DNA of 50,025 nucleotides from UBA2653 sp964572685 (GTDB lineage: Bacteria > Pseudomonadota > Gammaproteobacteria > Legionellales > Legionellaceae), in contig CAZNFJ010000010.1 in NCBI GenBank assembly GCA_964572685.1, forward strand, positions 1 to 50,025, in the 5' to 3' direction. Both the position numbers and the translations under genes were made by a program. Within the stretch, counting starts at the first letter, position 1; each line of letters begins with the position of its first letter. The notes beneath the pieces were generated by a model. It did not search any database. It was given only the letters and a program-made list of their open reading frames with translations, and was not told the origin of the DNA. Below are positions 42,405 through 50,025 of this stretch, piece by piece.

Positions 42405-44952
42405 ATCTTATCTTAGCCAAGCAGACGCTGAAGAAAAACGTGCTCAGCAAGGTGCTTTAAAAATTTATTTGGGTGCTGCACCTGGGGTTGGGAAGACTTA
42501 TCAGATGTTATCTGATGCTTTGGTGAAACGTTCACAAGGTATTGATGTGGTGATTGGGATTGTTGAGACCCATGGTCGTCAGGAAGTTGAATCTTTAGCA
42601 AGTGCTTTTGAGAAAATACCTTGTTGTTGGTTCCAAAAGGAAAATATTCGCATACGGACGTTAGATTTAGACGCAATCTATAAGCGTGCGCCTGGTTTGT
42701 TATTGGTTGACGAGGCAGCTTATTCTAATCCTGATGGCACTTTGCATCCTAAACGTTGGCAAGATATTTTAGATATTGTCGCGAGAGGGATTAATGTGTA
42801 TACCACTTTAAATATTCAGCATTTGGAAAGTCTTAATGATGTGGTCGGACGCCTCATTGGGATTCCTGTACATGAAACAATTCCCGATGCTTTTTTAGAA
42901 CAAGCTTCGGTCATTGAATTGATAGATTTACCTTCAGAGGAGTTGATTGCTCGTCTAAAAGAAGGCAAAGTTTATTTGCCGTCAGAGGTATCTGTTGCCA
43001 TCCATCATTTTTTTAAAAAAAGTAATTTGGATGCTTTGCGAGAGCTTGCATTGAGGATTGCAGCCGAACGGGTGAGCTCTGAAGTTGAAAGTGATTATTC
43101 TAAAAATTTATCTGCAAGACTCTTGTATCAGGAGGATTGTCTTTTGGTTTGTGTTAATCATGACTTAGATATGAGCCGTTTGATTCGAGCAGCTAAACGA
43201 ATTGCCTCACGTCTTAATTGTCCTTGGCATGCATTATTTATCGATACAGGAAATGCAAAAGATTTTTGTACAGTCCAATCGCATCTGCAGTTTGCTCAGT
43301 CCTTAGGCGCTAAAACTCATATTGTATTTTCCAGTCATGTGACTAAGGGTATAGAAGACTTTATTGAAGAACAAAAAATAACGCAGATCGTGTTAGGTAA
43401 GACTCGTGTTAGGCCTTGGCCATTTCAAAGTTCCTTTGATAAGCTGATTGAGCATTTGAAAGATGTCGGTGTATATCGTATTGAATTAAAGTCAAAAAAA
43501 AATCCTTTCTTGACGCGTTTGCGTCAAATGATTTCGGTTCGTTCTATTTTAGGTTTAGGGCTTGTATTGATAACCGCAGCTTTAATGGTGATTTTTAAAA
43601 ATATTTTCTCTCCTTGGGATTTTGGATGGTTGACGGGGCTTTTTATTTTATTAATTGCTTACTGGGGAGCATGGCGTTTTGTTTGGCTTTTAATGTTTTT
43701 ATTTTTGGGTTTGGATTTATTATTCAATGCTCGTTCATTTGATTATTTGATGACTGATAAATGGGCCTGGTTCCAACAATATGGCTCCTGGAGTTTATTA
43801 TTTTTATGTTTGAGTGGCTTTTTGATTCACGCTAAAAGACAAATATTGCTAGCGAGAGAAATTGAAAATAGTCATGGTCAGTTGATTGCTTTTTATCAAT
43901 CAATTAGCCACGTGAGGGGTGTTCAACCGATTTTAATTAAGATCGATGCGTACTTGAAAAAGTATTTTAATATTGATTTGCGTGTTTTTCTACCCCATCA
44001 GGGTACACTTCAGCAAGTGTTCCCTGTGGAGGGCATTTTCTTGGATGAAAAAGAGCTCGGTGTGGTTCAATGGGTATTTGAAAGTGGACAAGAGGCGGGT
44101 ATTGGTACAGGTAATCTAATTTTTTCAAATGCTTATTATTTGCCTATTAAGACCCATGAGAGATCATTGGGTGTTGTGCAATTGAGTAGTGATGATTCCC
44201 ATCAATTAGAATCTCATAAAAAGACATTGATAGTGCTTATGCAACAATTATCAATGATTTTAGAATTAGAAATTCAGCAGCAACAGCAAGTACTTCAAGA
44301 AAAAAATGATTTAAAATTTCAGGTTCGTGATGATATTTTGAAGAAATTTTCAGAACAGTTTTATCAGCCATTTGCAGAGATGACTCAAAAGTTATCGGAA
44401 ACCATGTCTAATCCTGCGGAATTGAAACAATTGTTGCGTTTAAAAAATCACTTGAAAGTTGTGCATTATTTATCATTTGAGAAAAATAAAGCCAAACGAG
44501 GTTTTCAGAATATTGTCAAAATTATTGAACAGGTGCTGCGTGATAATCAAGAAACGTGGGTACATAAAAAAATTATTTGGAAGATTGATAAAAATTTGCC
44601 AGAAATTAAAGTACATTATGATTTGATTTATATTTTAATCGATAATTTATTAGATAATATTGCTCTACATGCCAATCCGCAGGAAGGAATTGAAATTGAT
44701 ATTTCTCAAGATGAAGACAATGTTTTTGTTAGTTTCGCAGATGATGGACCTGGCTTTTCAGAAAAAGAATTACAAAAAATTTTTGAATCTTTTTATCAAG
44801 GTCAACAAGCACAAAATACGGGATTAGGACTTGGTTTTGCATTGTGTGAGCGTATTATTGATTGGCATCAAGGAAAAATTTGGGCCAAAAATCGTTTACC
44901 GAAAGGTGCAATATTTTCGTTTATATTACCAAAAAATATTAAAGAAGGGTGA
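42382..44952 (+). CDS. kdpD: KdpD sensor protein lacking the phospho-accepting His
   Basis: An 856-residue full-length KdpD. The N-terminal KdpD domain has the Walker A loop AAPGVGKTYQML and a Walker B DEAAYSN (usually DELAHTN). A universal-stress-like domain (about 250-370), four membrane helices (about 390-490), a GAF-like region (about 510-630) and a C-terminal ATPase domain with NLLDNIALHA, DDGPGFSEKEL and GLGLGFALCERI follow. The dimerisation helix, normally SHDLRTPL, reads SEQFYQPF: Glu 658 occupies the His position and the rest of the H-box is unrecognisable. kdpE, the usual next gene, is absent, as uvrA follows at once. Autophosphorylation is therefore unlikely. It may act as a nucleotide-binding or scaffold sensor. 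The frame shows no damage. Confidence 0.9.
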   Translation: MTHRRTPESYLSQADAEEKRAQQGALKIYLGAAPGVGKTYQMLSDALVKRSQGIDVVIGIVETHGRQEVESLASAFEKIPCCWFQKENIRIRTLDLDAIYKRAPGLLLVDEAAYSNPDGTLHPKRWQDILDIVARGINVYTTLNIQHLESLNDVVGRLIGIPVHETIPDAFLEQASVIELIDLPSEELIARLKEGKVYLPSEVSVAIHHFFKKSNLDALRELALRIAAERVSSEVESDYSKNLSARLLYQEDCLLVCVNHDLDMSRLIRAAKRIASRLNCPWHALFIDTGNAKDFCTVQSHLQFAQSLGAKTHIVFSSHVTKGIEDFIEEQKITQIVLGKTRVRPWPFQSSFDKLIEHLKDVGVYRIELKSKKNPFLTRLRQMISVRSILGLGLVLITAALMVIFKNIFSPWDFGWLTGLFILLIAYWGAWRFVWLLMFLFLGLDLLFNARSFDYLMTDKWAWFQQYGSWSLLFLCLSGFLIHAKRQILLAREIENSHGQLIAFYQSISHVRGVQPILIKIDAYLKKYFNIDLRVFLPHQGTLQQVFPVEGIFLDEKELGVVQWVFESGQEAGIGTGNLIFSNAYYLPIKTHERSLGVVQLSSDDSHQLESHKKTLIVLMQQLSMILELEIQQQQQVLQEKNDLKFQVRDDILKKFSEQFYQPFAEMTQKLSETMSNPAELKQLLRLKNHLKVVHYLSFEKNKAKRGFQNIVKIIEQVLRDNQETWVHKKIIWKIDKNLPEIKVHYDLIYILIDNLLDNIALHANPQEGIEIDISQDEDNVFVSFADDGPGFSEKELQKIFESFYQGQQAQNTGLGLGFALCERIIDWHQGKIWAKNRLPKGAIFSFILPKNIKEG

Positions 44953-44999
44953 AATCCAATTTAAAATGGCTTATGATTAAATTTTTGCAAAGTAGAGCC

Positions 45000-47762
45000 A
45001 TGACCATTAAAATTCGTGGGGCCAAAACCCACAATCTTAAATCTATTGATGTGGATATTCCTCGGGACAAATTGACGGTTATCACCGGACTTTCTGGTTG
45101 CGGTAAATCCTCTTTAGCCTTTGATACTTTATATGCGGAAGGGCAACGTCGTTATGTTGAGTCTTTATCTGCTTACGCCAGGCAGTTTTTATCTTTGATG
45201 GAAAAACCGGATGTGGATTCAATAGAAGGCTTATCACCTGCTATTGCCATTCAACAAAAAGCGACTTCTCATAATCCGCGCTCAACTGTGGGAACAGTGA
45301 CCGAGATTTATGATTATTTAAGACTTTTATATGCGCGTATTGGTGATCCTTATTGTCCTATTCATCATATTCCTCTCAATGCACAAACCATCAGTCAAAT
45401 GGTCGATACTGTTTTAACCTTATCAGATGATTCTAAAATCATGATTTTGGCGCCTATTATCAAGGACAGAAAAGGTGAACATCAACAATTGTTTGCCCAA
45501 TTGAAAGCCAAAGGCTACTTACGAGTTCGTATTAATCGTGAGTTGTATGAAATTGAAGATATTCCCACGTTGGATCCTAAGAAAAAAAATCAAATTGATG
45601 TGGTGGTTGACCGATGTAAAGTTAAAAAAGAACATGCGCAACGCCTAAGTGAATCTTTTGAAAATGCATTATCCATGAGCGATGGGCTTGTTATGGTTGT
45701 CTCCATGGACGATGCATTTGAGGAAATGTTATTTTCTGCCAATTATGCTTGTCCGCATTGTGCATTTTCTCTTACTGAGCTATCGCCTAGACTTTTTTCC
45801 TTCAATAGTCCGATGGGGGCTTGTGAGCAATGTGATGGTTTAGGGGTAAAGCGTTTTTTTGATGAGAAAAAAATTATTTATGATGAGCGTTTAACCATTG
45901 CTCAAGGCGCTATTGGTGGCTGGGATTCACGTTCAGGCTATTATTATAATATGTTGGCCACCTTGGCATTACAATATGGATTTTCATTGCAGGAGCCCTT
46001 TGAATCATTGCCTAAAGCGATTCAAGAAATGCTTTTATACGGCGATAAAAAAGGCTTTATGGGCATGATGGCTTATTTGGAACGGCGTTATCGTCAACAA
46101 GATGCAAGTCGTTATCGAGAAGATTTTACTCAGTTTATGTCTGAAAAAAATTGTGAGTCTTGTCAGGGGGCGCGTTTAAAACTGGCGGCTCGGCATGTCA
46201 AAATTCATGAAATGAGTCTTCCAGAATTGAGTCAAATGACTATTTTGCGCTTACATGATTTTTTTGAACAATTAAAATTGACAGGAGCAAAAAAACAAAT
46301 TGCCGAAAAAATTAACACCGAGATATTAGCGCGTCTGGGATTTTTAAATAATGTGGGACTTGATTATTTAACTTTGTCTCGTTCTGCTGAAACCCTCTCC
46401 GGAGGAGAAGCTCAGCGTATTCGATTAGCAAGTCAAATTGGTTCAGGTCTTGTTGGGGTGATGTATGTTCTCGATGAACCATCCATTGGTCTTCATCAGC
46501 GTGATAATCAGCGTTTATTAGAAACCTTATTTAAATTACGTGATTTAGGTAACTCTGTGATTGTGGTGGAGCATGATGAAGATGCGATACGACATGCGGA
46601 CTATGTCATTGATTTAGGCCCCAGAGCAGGTGTGCATGGTGGCGAGGTAGTGGCCAGTGGTACGCCAAAAGACATCATGAGTTGTAAAGCTTCTCTAACG
46701 GGCAATTACTTGTGTGGTGAATTGAAAATTGAAGCACCCATCAAAAGAGTACCTATTAACTCGGACAAGATCATTCAATTAAGAGGGGTTGATTGTCATA
46801 ATTTGAGTCAATTTGATGTTGATATTCCATTGGGGGTCATGGTTTGTGTGACGGGTGTTTCCGGTTCAGGCAAATCCAGCCTTATTAATGATACGTTGTT
46901 TCCATTGGCCTCTTCGATTTTAAATGGTTCTCGTTTAGTCAAAGATATTCATATCAGGTCTTATCAGGGGTTCCAACATTGTGATAAGGTCATCGACATT
47001 GATCAAAGCCCTATTGGTCGCACGCCACGCTCCAATCCTGCCACTTATACAGGATTATTAACGCCTATTCGTGAATTGTTTGCAGGTACGCCAGAAGCTC
47101 GTGCTCGTGGTTATCAGCCGGGTCGATTTAGTTTTAATGTCAAGGGTGGGCGTTGTGAAGCCTGTCAAGGAGATGGAGTCATGCGTGTGGAAATGCATTT
47201 TCTCCCTGATATTTTTGTGCCATGTGATGTTTGTCAAGGTAAGCGTTATAATCGAGAGACACTGAACGTGACTTACAAGGGGAAATCGATTGCGGAGGTT
47301 TTAAACATGACCGTTGAAGATGCTGCTTGTTTTTTTGAGGCCATTCCATCGATTTATCGAAAATGTAAAACTCTTGAAGAAGTGGGATTGGGTTATATCA
47401 CCTTAGGACAAAGTGCAGTGACATTATCAGGAGGTGAGGCGCAACGTATCAAACTTGCTAAGGAGCTTTCCAAACGAAGTACGGGTAAAACTTTGTATAT
47501 TTTAGATGAACCCACAACAGGTTTGCATTTTTTTGATGTGCAACAACTGTTAAATGTTCTATTTCGTTTAAGAGATCAGGGCAATACTATTGTGGTAATT
47601 GAGCATCATTTAGATGTTATTAAAACGGCTGATTGGATTATAGATATGGGACCTGAAGGTGGTGAGCGGGGCGGCACATTGGTTGCATATGGAACACCCG
47701 AAGAGATTACAAAATGTGCAAAATCTTACACAGGGCAATTTTTAAAGCCATTATTGTCATAA
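45000..47762 (+). CDS. uvrA: Excinuclease ABC subunit UvrA
   Basis: UvrA recognises DNA damage in nucleotide excision repair and hands it to UvrB. The 920-residue protein has two ABC ATPase modules with Walker A loops TGLSGCGKSSLAFDT and TGVSGSGKSSLIND, signatures LSGGEAQRIRLA and LSGGEAQRIKLA, and zinc-binding CxxC pairs (CPHC with CEQC; CEAC with CDVC). ATG 45000 (TIKIRGAKTHNLKSI) is chosen over the GTG at 44949, since homologues begin here. The GTG lies within the kdpD stop. Confidence 0.97.
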   Translation: MTIKIRGAKTHNLKSIDVDIPRDKLTVITGLSGCGKSSLAFDTLYAEGQRRYVESLSAYARQFLSLMEKPDVDSIEGLSPAIAIQQKATSHNPRSTVGTVTEIYDYLRLLYARIGDPYCPIHHIPLNAQTISQMVDTVLTLSDDSKIMILAPIIKDRKGEHQQLFAQLKAKGYLRVRINRELYEIEDIPTLDPKKKNQIDVVVDRCKVKKEHAQRLSESFENALSMSDGLVMVVSMDDAFEEMLFSANYACPHCAFSLTELSPRLFSFNSPMGACEQCDGLGVKRFFDEKKIIYDERLTIAQGAIGGWDSRSGYYYNMLATLALQYGFSLQEPFESLPKAIQEMLLYGDKKGFMGMMAYLERRYRQQDASRYREDFTQFMSEKNCESCQGARLKLAARHVKIHEMSLPELSQMTILRLHDFFEQLKLTGAKKQIAEKINTEILARLGFLNNVGLDYLTLSRSAETLSGGEAQRIRLASQIGSGLVGVMYVLDEPSIGLHQRDNQRLLETLFKLRDLGNSVIVVEHDEDAIRHADYVIDLGPRAGVHGGEVVASGTPKDIMSCKASLTGNYLCGELKIEAPIKRVPINSDKIIQLRGVDCHNLSQFDVDIPLGVMVCVTGVSGSGKSSLINDTLFPLASSILNGSRLVKDIHIRSYQGFQHCDKVIDIDQSPIGRTPRSNPATYTGLLTPIRELFAGTPEARARGYQPGRFSFNVKGGRCEACQGDGVMRVEMHFLPDIFVPCDVCQGKRYNRETLNVTYKGKSIAEVLNMTVEDAACFFEAIPSIYRKCKTLEEVGLGYITLGQSAVTLSGGEAQRIKLAKELSKRSTGKTLYILDEPTTGLHFFDVQQLLNVLFRLRDQGNTIVVIEHHLDVIKTADWIIDMGPEGGERGGTLVAYGTPEEITKCAKSYTGQFLKPLLS

Positions 47763-47846
47763 TTTTTAATAGAAAGGCTTCTTTTTAAAATTAAATTTGT
47801 TAGACTTATAGGGTAGTCATACAGTTTCGAAACGGAGAATAATAAA

Positions 47847-48044
47847 ATGAAAAAAATTTTAGTTGTATTGTCTATGCTGGTTTTAGGCTTTGGTCTAACA
47901 GCATGTGGTAAAACAGATAACGCTGCACCTGCTGATGAACCTACTACTGAAGCTGCACCCGCTGCTGAAGCTGCACCTGCTGAAGCTGCACCTGCTGAAG
48001 CTGCACCTGCTGAAGCTGCACCTGAAGCACCTGCTGCCCAGTAA
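47847..48044 (+). CDS. Small Ala/Pro/Glu-repeat lipoprotein
   Basis: A 65-residue lipoprotein. The signal MKKILVVLSMLVLGFGLTAC ends in the lipobox LTAC (Cys 20). The mature part is almost only Ala, Glu and Pro, with consecutive EAAPA units coded by 15-base repeats (GCTGAAGCTGCACCT). It is preceded by a GGAG ribosome site and closed by its own hairpin terminator, so it is an independent small gene. Such proteins resemble short entericidin-like or outer-membrane spacer lipoproteins. No specific function can be claimed. Confidence 0.85.
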   Translation: MKKILVVLSMLVLGFGLTACGKTDNAAPADEPTTEAAPAAEAAPAEAAPAEAAPAEAAPEAPAAQ

Positions 48045-48053
48045 TGCTTTTGT

Positions 48054-48080
48054 TCAACAGCACCCATCTGGTGCTGTTGA
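48054..48080 (+). terminator. Terminator of the small lipoprotein gene
   Basis: TCAACAGCACC and GGTGCTGTTGA form a perfect eleven-base stem with a CATCT loop, ten bases after the stop. The following CCTTATTCCTCTTTC is U-rich but interrupted. Confidence 0.8.
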
Positions 48081-48156
48081 CCTTATTCCTCTTTCAAACT
48101 AGCACTTCCTGTCAAAAATTCTATAATCAAAGTATCAAGTTCTTTTGGAGATGCTC

Positions 48157-49224
48157 TTGAACATTGCGATCCTTGCTACTGGTCATGAAGTGGTTGCTGG
48201 CGATATTTTAAATACCAATACACAAAAAATTGCTTATGATTTATCTTCTAACGGACTTCATGTTGTGACACATGTGAGCTGTCGAGATATCATGGATGAG
48301 ATGCTGGCCGCACTATCTTTTTTGGCCAGCTATGACGTGATTATCACTATTGGAGGATTAGGACCAACCTGCGACGATATCACACGATTTGCAATTGCCA
48401 AACATTTTAAACTTGAGTTATTGGAAAATTCAGTCGCACATCAGCATTTGAAGGATTTTCAAAAGCAAGTATCATCCTTGAATATTAAAAATCGAAAACA
48501 AGAAACACTTTTTCCCAAAAAGTCGTTATTACTGGACAACCCTTTTGGGACAGCGTTGGGGGCTTGGATTGAAGCGCAGCATCAAACCATCGTTATGCTC
48601 CCTGGGCCACCCAGAGAGTGTTTGCCAATGTGGGAACAACAGGTGCTGCCCAAACTGATAAAGAAAGTTTCTCCGGGCCTTCCCTGGATGCGATGGCTGG
48701 TGTTTGGAATACCAGAAGCTGCCCTTGTTGATGATTTGGATGCATTATTAAAAGATATTCCACATGAACTGGGCTATCGATGTTCCTTGCCTTATGTTGA
48801 GATTAAAGTACAAGCCAGTGAAGCTTATCGTGCTGAAATCCAATTGATTTTGGATACCTATTGCCAAGGTAAACAATTTTTCAAAAACGAAAAAGCCAGT
48901 GATGCTTTGAAAAATTATCTAAAAGACCAGTCTGTAAAATTCAGTATTAAAGACAATTTAACCGGCGGATTGTTGGAAGCGACTTTAATGAATCCGGATA
49001 TGCACCACAGACTGTCTTTTCGTGAGGAATACGAGCCTCATTTCAATATTTCGGGCCTACATGATTACTGGCACCAAATCGAACCCAAAGAACATTTGGC
49101 TTGTTTTTTTCAGATTGGTGAGCACTTAGATAAGTATGATCCTACTTCTCGAAGTGCATTTTTGCCTCATTATGCCATGGAGTGGGCCTGTTATTGTATT
49201 TTAAAATACTTAAAGCGTTATTAA
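48157..49224 (+). CDS. CinA-like protein with degenerate amidase domain
   Basis: A protein of about 355 residues. Residues 1-170 form the MoCF/CinA N-terminal domain (IAILATGHEVVAGDILNTNT, then VIITIGGLGPTCDDITRFAI, and MLPGPPRECLPMWE), which in CinA is a pyrophosphatase acting on ADP-ribose-type nucleotides. The C-terminal part should be the nicotinamide-nucleotide amidase PncC, whose ESCTGGL motif here reads DNLTGGL, so the catalytic Ser is lost, and the domain is diverged beyond it. The start is taken as TTG 48157: GGAG at 48147-48150 has the right six-base spacing for it but would abut the ATG at 48151. Molybdopterin binding is an alternative role for the first domain. Confidence 0.78.
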   Translation: MNIAILATGHEVVAGDILNTNTQKIAYDLSSNGLHVVTHVSCRDIMDEMLAALSFLASYDVIITIGGLGPTCDDITRFAIAKHFKLELLENSVAHQHLKDFQKQVSSLNIKNRKQETLFPKKSLLLDNPFGTALGAWIEAQHQTIVMLPGPPRECLPMWEQQVLPKLIKKVSPGLPWMRWLVFGIPEAALVDDLDALLKDIPHELGYRCSLPYVEIKVQASEAYRAEIQLILDTYCQGKQFFKNEKASDALKNYLKDQSVKFSIKDNLTGGLLEATLMNPDMHHRLSFREEYEPHFNISGLHDYWHQIEPKEHLACFFQIGEHLDKYDPTSRSAFLPHYAMEWACYCILKYLKRY

Positions 49225-49263
49225 TGGTATACTACAAGAAATTCACTAACGGTTGAATCTGTT

Positions 49264-49593
49264 ATGTTACCCAATTGTCCATTATGTCATAGTGCTTATA
49301 CTTACCAGGATGCTGAAAACTTTGTTTGCCCGGAATGCGCTCATGAATGGCAAGAAACCCTAGATGAAGATGAGAATGCTTTGGTTGTTAAAGATGCTCA
49401 TGGTCAAGTTTTGCAAGATGGTGATAGTGTGTCGATTATCAAAGATTTAAAAATCAAAGGCTCTTCTTCTGTTCTTAAAGTTGGAACTAAAGTTAAAAAT
49501 ATTCGTCTGGTTGATAGTGATCATCCTATTGATTGTAAAATTGATGGTTTTGGTCCAATGAAACTTAAAGCAGAATTTGTGAAAAAAATATAA
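49264..49593 (+). CDS. yjdM: PhnA/YjdM family zinc-ribbon protein
   Basis: A 109-residue protein with an N-terminal zinc ribbon (CPLCHSAYTYQDAENFVCPE, four Cys as CxxC...CxxC) and a C-terminal beta domain (VVKDAHGQVLQDGDSVSII, LKIKGSSSVLKVGTKVKNI). This is E. coli YjdM (formerly PhnA). Despite the old name it is not the phosphonoacetate hydrolase, and its role is not established. It stands alone with short gaps on both sides. Confidence 0.93.
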   Translation: MLPNCPLCHSAYTYQDAENFVCPECAHEWQETLDEDENALVVKDAHGQVLQDGDSVSIIKDLKIKGSSSVLKVGTKVKNIRLVDSDHPIDCKIDGFGPMKLKAEFVKKI

Positions 49594-49627
49594 AATTAAT
49601 TTAAAAATTTTGATTTTTGTGTTTTTT

Positions 49628-49655
49628 TTGTTATTATGCTCTTTTTGTTTATAAT
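49628..49655 (+). promoter_or_regulatory. Putative promoter of the last gene
   Basis: TTGTTA at 49628-49633, a 16-base spacer and a consensus TATAAT at 49650-49655. Transcription would start near 49662, only about three bases before the ATG at 49665, so a near-leaderless message is possible. Confidence 0.5.
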
Positions 49656-49664
49656 AAAATCAAG

Positions 49665-49991
49665 ATGTTGAAATTAGAAGATGTTAATGCATTAAGAGCC
49701 TTAGAAGATATTTCTTTTCACCAAGAATTTGAAAAAAAATTAGGTGTCCCTTCGTTTTATCGAACTCGATTTAAAAATTTTTTTTTGTTGCGACAACTTC
49801 GTGAGATTTTTCTTGATGAGATTTCGGTATCTTTCACAGAAGATAATAATCAGAAAATTGCTTATTTTCAGGAATCTTTAAGAAGGTTAACACATATTGG
49901 CCATGATATGAGTCAACTTGATGAAGAAAAATGCTTATATATCGCTCATTACGAAGCTAAAATTTATTATCTCGACTTTAGCCATTTTTGA
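49665..49991 (+). CDS. Small protein of unknown function
   Basis: A 108-residue protein I do not recognise, with several charged helices (KLEDVNALRALEDISFHQEF and RQLREIFLDEI) and a Tyr-rich C-terminus. There is no signal peptide or membrane segment. ATG 49665 is preferred over the upstream in-frame ATG at 49617, which would add a hydrophobic, Cys/Tyr-rich leader and lies before the promoter. No Shine-Dalgarno is evident. Confidence 0.6.
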   Translation: MLKLEDVNALRALEDISFHQEFEKKLGVPSFYRTRFKNFFLLRQLREIFLDEISVSFTEDNNQKIAYFQESLRRLTHIGHDMSQLDEEKCLYIAHYEAKIYYLDFSHF

Positions 49992-50017
49992 ATAAATTGA
50001 TGGGAAATTTAAATTAG

Positions 50018-50025
50018 AAAGGAGT
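50018..50025 (+). promoter_or_regulatory. Ribosome binding site of a gene beyond the window
   Basis: The window ends in AAAGGAGT, an excellent Shine-Dalgarno sequence, 27 bases after the previous stop. A further plus-strand gene probably begins just outside. Confidence 0.5.

Noticed and set aside
47726..48102. Ala/Gly-rich (minus) and Leu/His-rich (plus) open frames over the small lipoprotein
   Set aside because: Both are off-frame readings of the 15-base repeat tract. Only the frame with signal peptide and lipobox is credible.
1..50025. tRNA, rRNA and CRISPR arrays
   Set aside because: No cloverleaf-like sequence, rRNA signature or regularly spaced direct repeats were recognised. The repeats found are all inside coding genes.

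Overview
This is an AT-rich gammaproteobacterial chromosome segment, most likely from the Legionellales (the Legionella, Coxiella, Berkiella and Rickettsiella side of the tree). The placement rests on four things: a stand-alone Dot/Icm type IVB secretion gene of the IcmC/DotE/DotV family, a cluster resembling the AcpXL/LpxXL very-long-chain acyl pathway of lipid A, class I aldolase and cytosolic-type malate dehydrogenase in central metabolism, and repeat-rich orphan proteins that look like host-directed effectors. Genus cannot be fixed from the sequence alone.

Layout. 1-3.5 kb is an accessory edge: an IS5-like transposase remnant, a 695-residue protein with 30-residue tandem repeats, an IS66-type accessory gene with other mobile debris, and a phosphotransferase that has lost its N-terminal lobe. 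3.5-10.2 kb is housekeeping: tsaD, plsY, hemW, mdh, prmA, accC and accB. 10.4-16.5 kb holds an orphan protein gene, class I aldolase with ferredoxin-NADP reductase, the DotV-like gene, a DUF3579 gene and recG. 16.5-21.6 kb is a tight plus-strand operon (AI-2E/PerM permease, a core-less ArgS derivative, SPOR protein, degenerate P1B ATPase) that converges on folB. 21.7-31.5 kb has a lipoprotein, hemE, the heat-shock set grpE-dnaK-dnaJ with two sigma-32-type promoters, a glycosyltransferase, and metK-ahcY. 31.5-36.3 kb is the five-gene acyl-chain/lipid A cluster. 36.3-38 kb is a second accessory patch: an internally duplicated orphan gene and a decayed copy of the 3' end of the neighbouring ketosynthase gene. 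38-45 kb is a kdp operon with an extra small membrane ORF in front and no kdpE behind. 45-50 kb has uvrA, a small Ala/Pro/Glu lipoprotein, a CinA-like protein, a PhnA/YjdM zinc-ribbon protein and an unrecognised small gene.

The recurring theme is intact, well-embedded reading frames that have lost a catalytic element. Examples are an arginyl-tRNA synthetase reduced to its two tRNA-contacting domains, a P1B ATPase with changed DKTGT, TGE and GDG motifs, a full-length KdpD whose phospho-accepting His is replaced and which has no KdpE next to it, a ketosynthase paralogue with His in place of the active Cys, and a CinA protein whose amidase Ser is gone. The ArgS derivative is the strongest candidate for something undescribed. 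A perfect hairpin that buries the hemE ribosome binding site is the best regulatory candidate.

All calls come from reading the sequence and the conceptual translations; no database search was possible. No rRNA, tRNA or CRISPR array was recognised.
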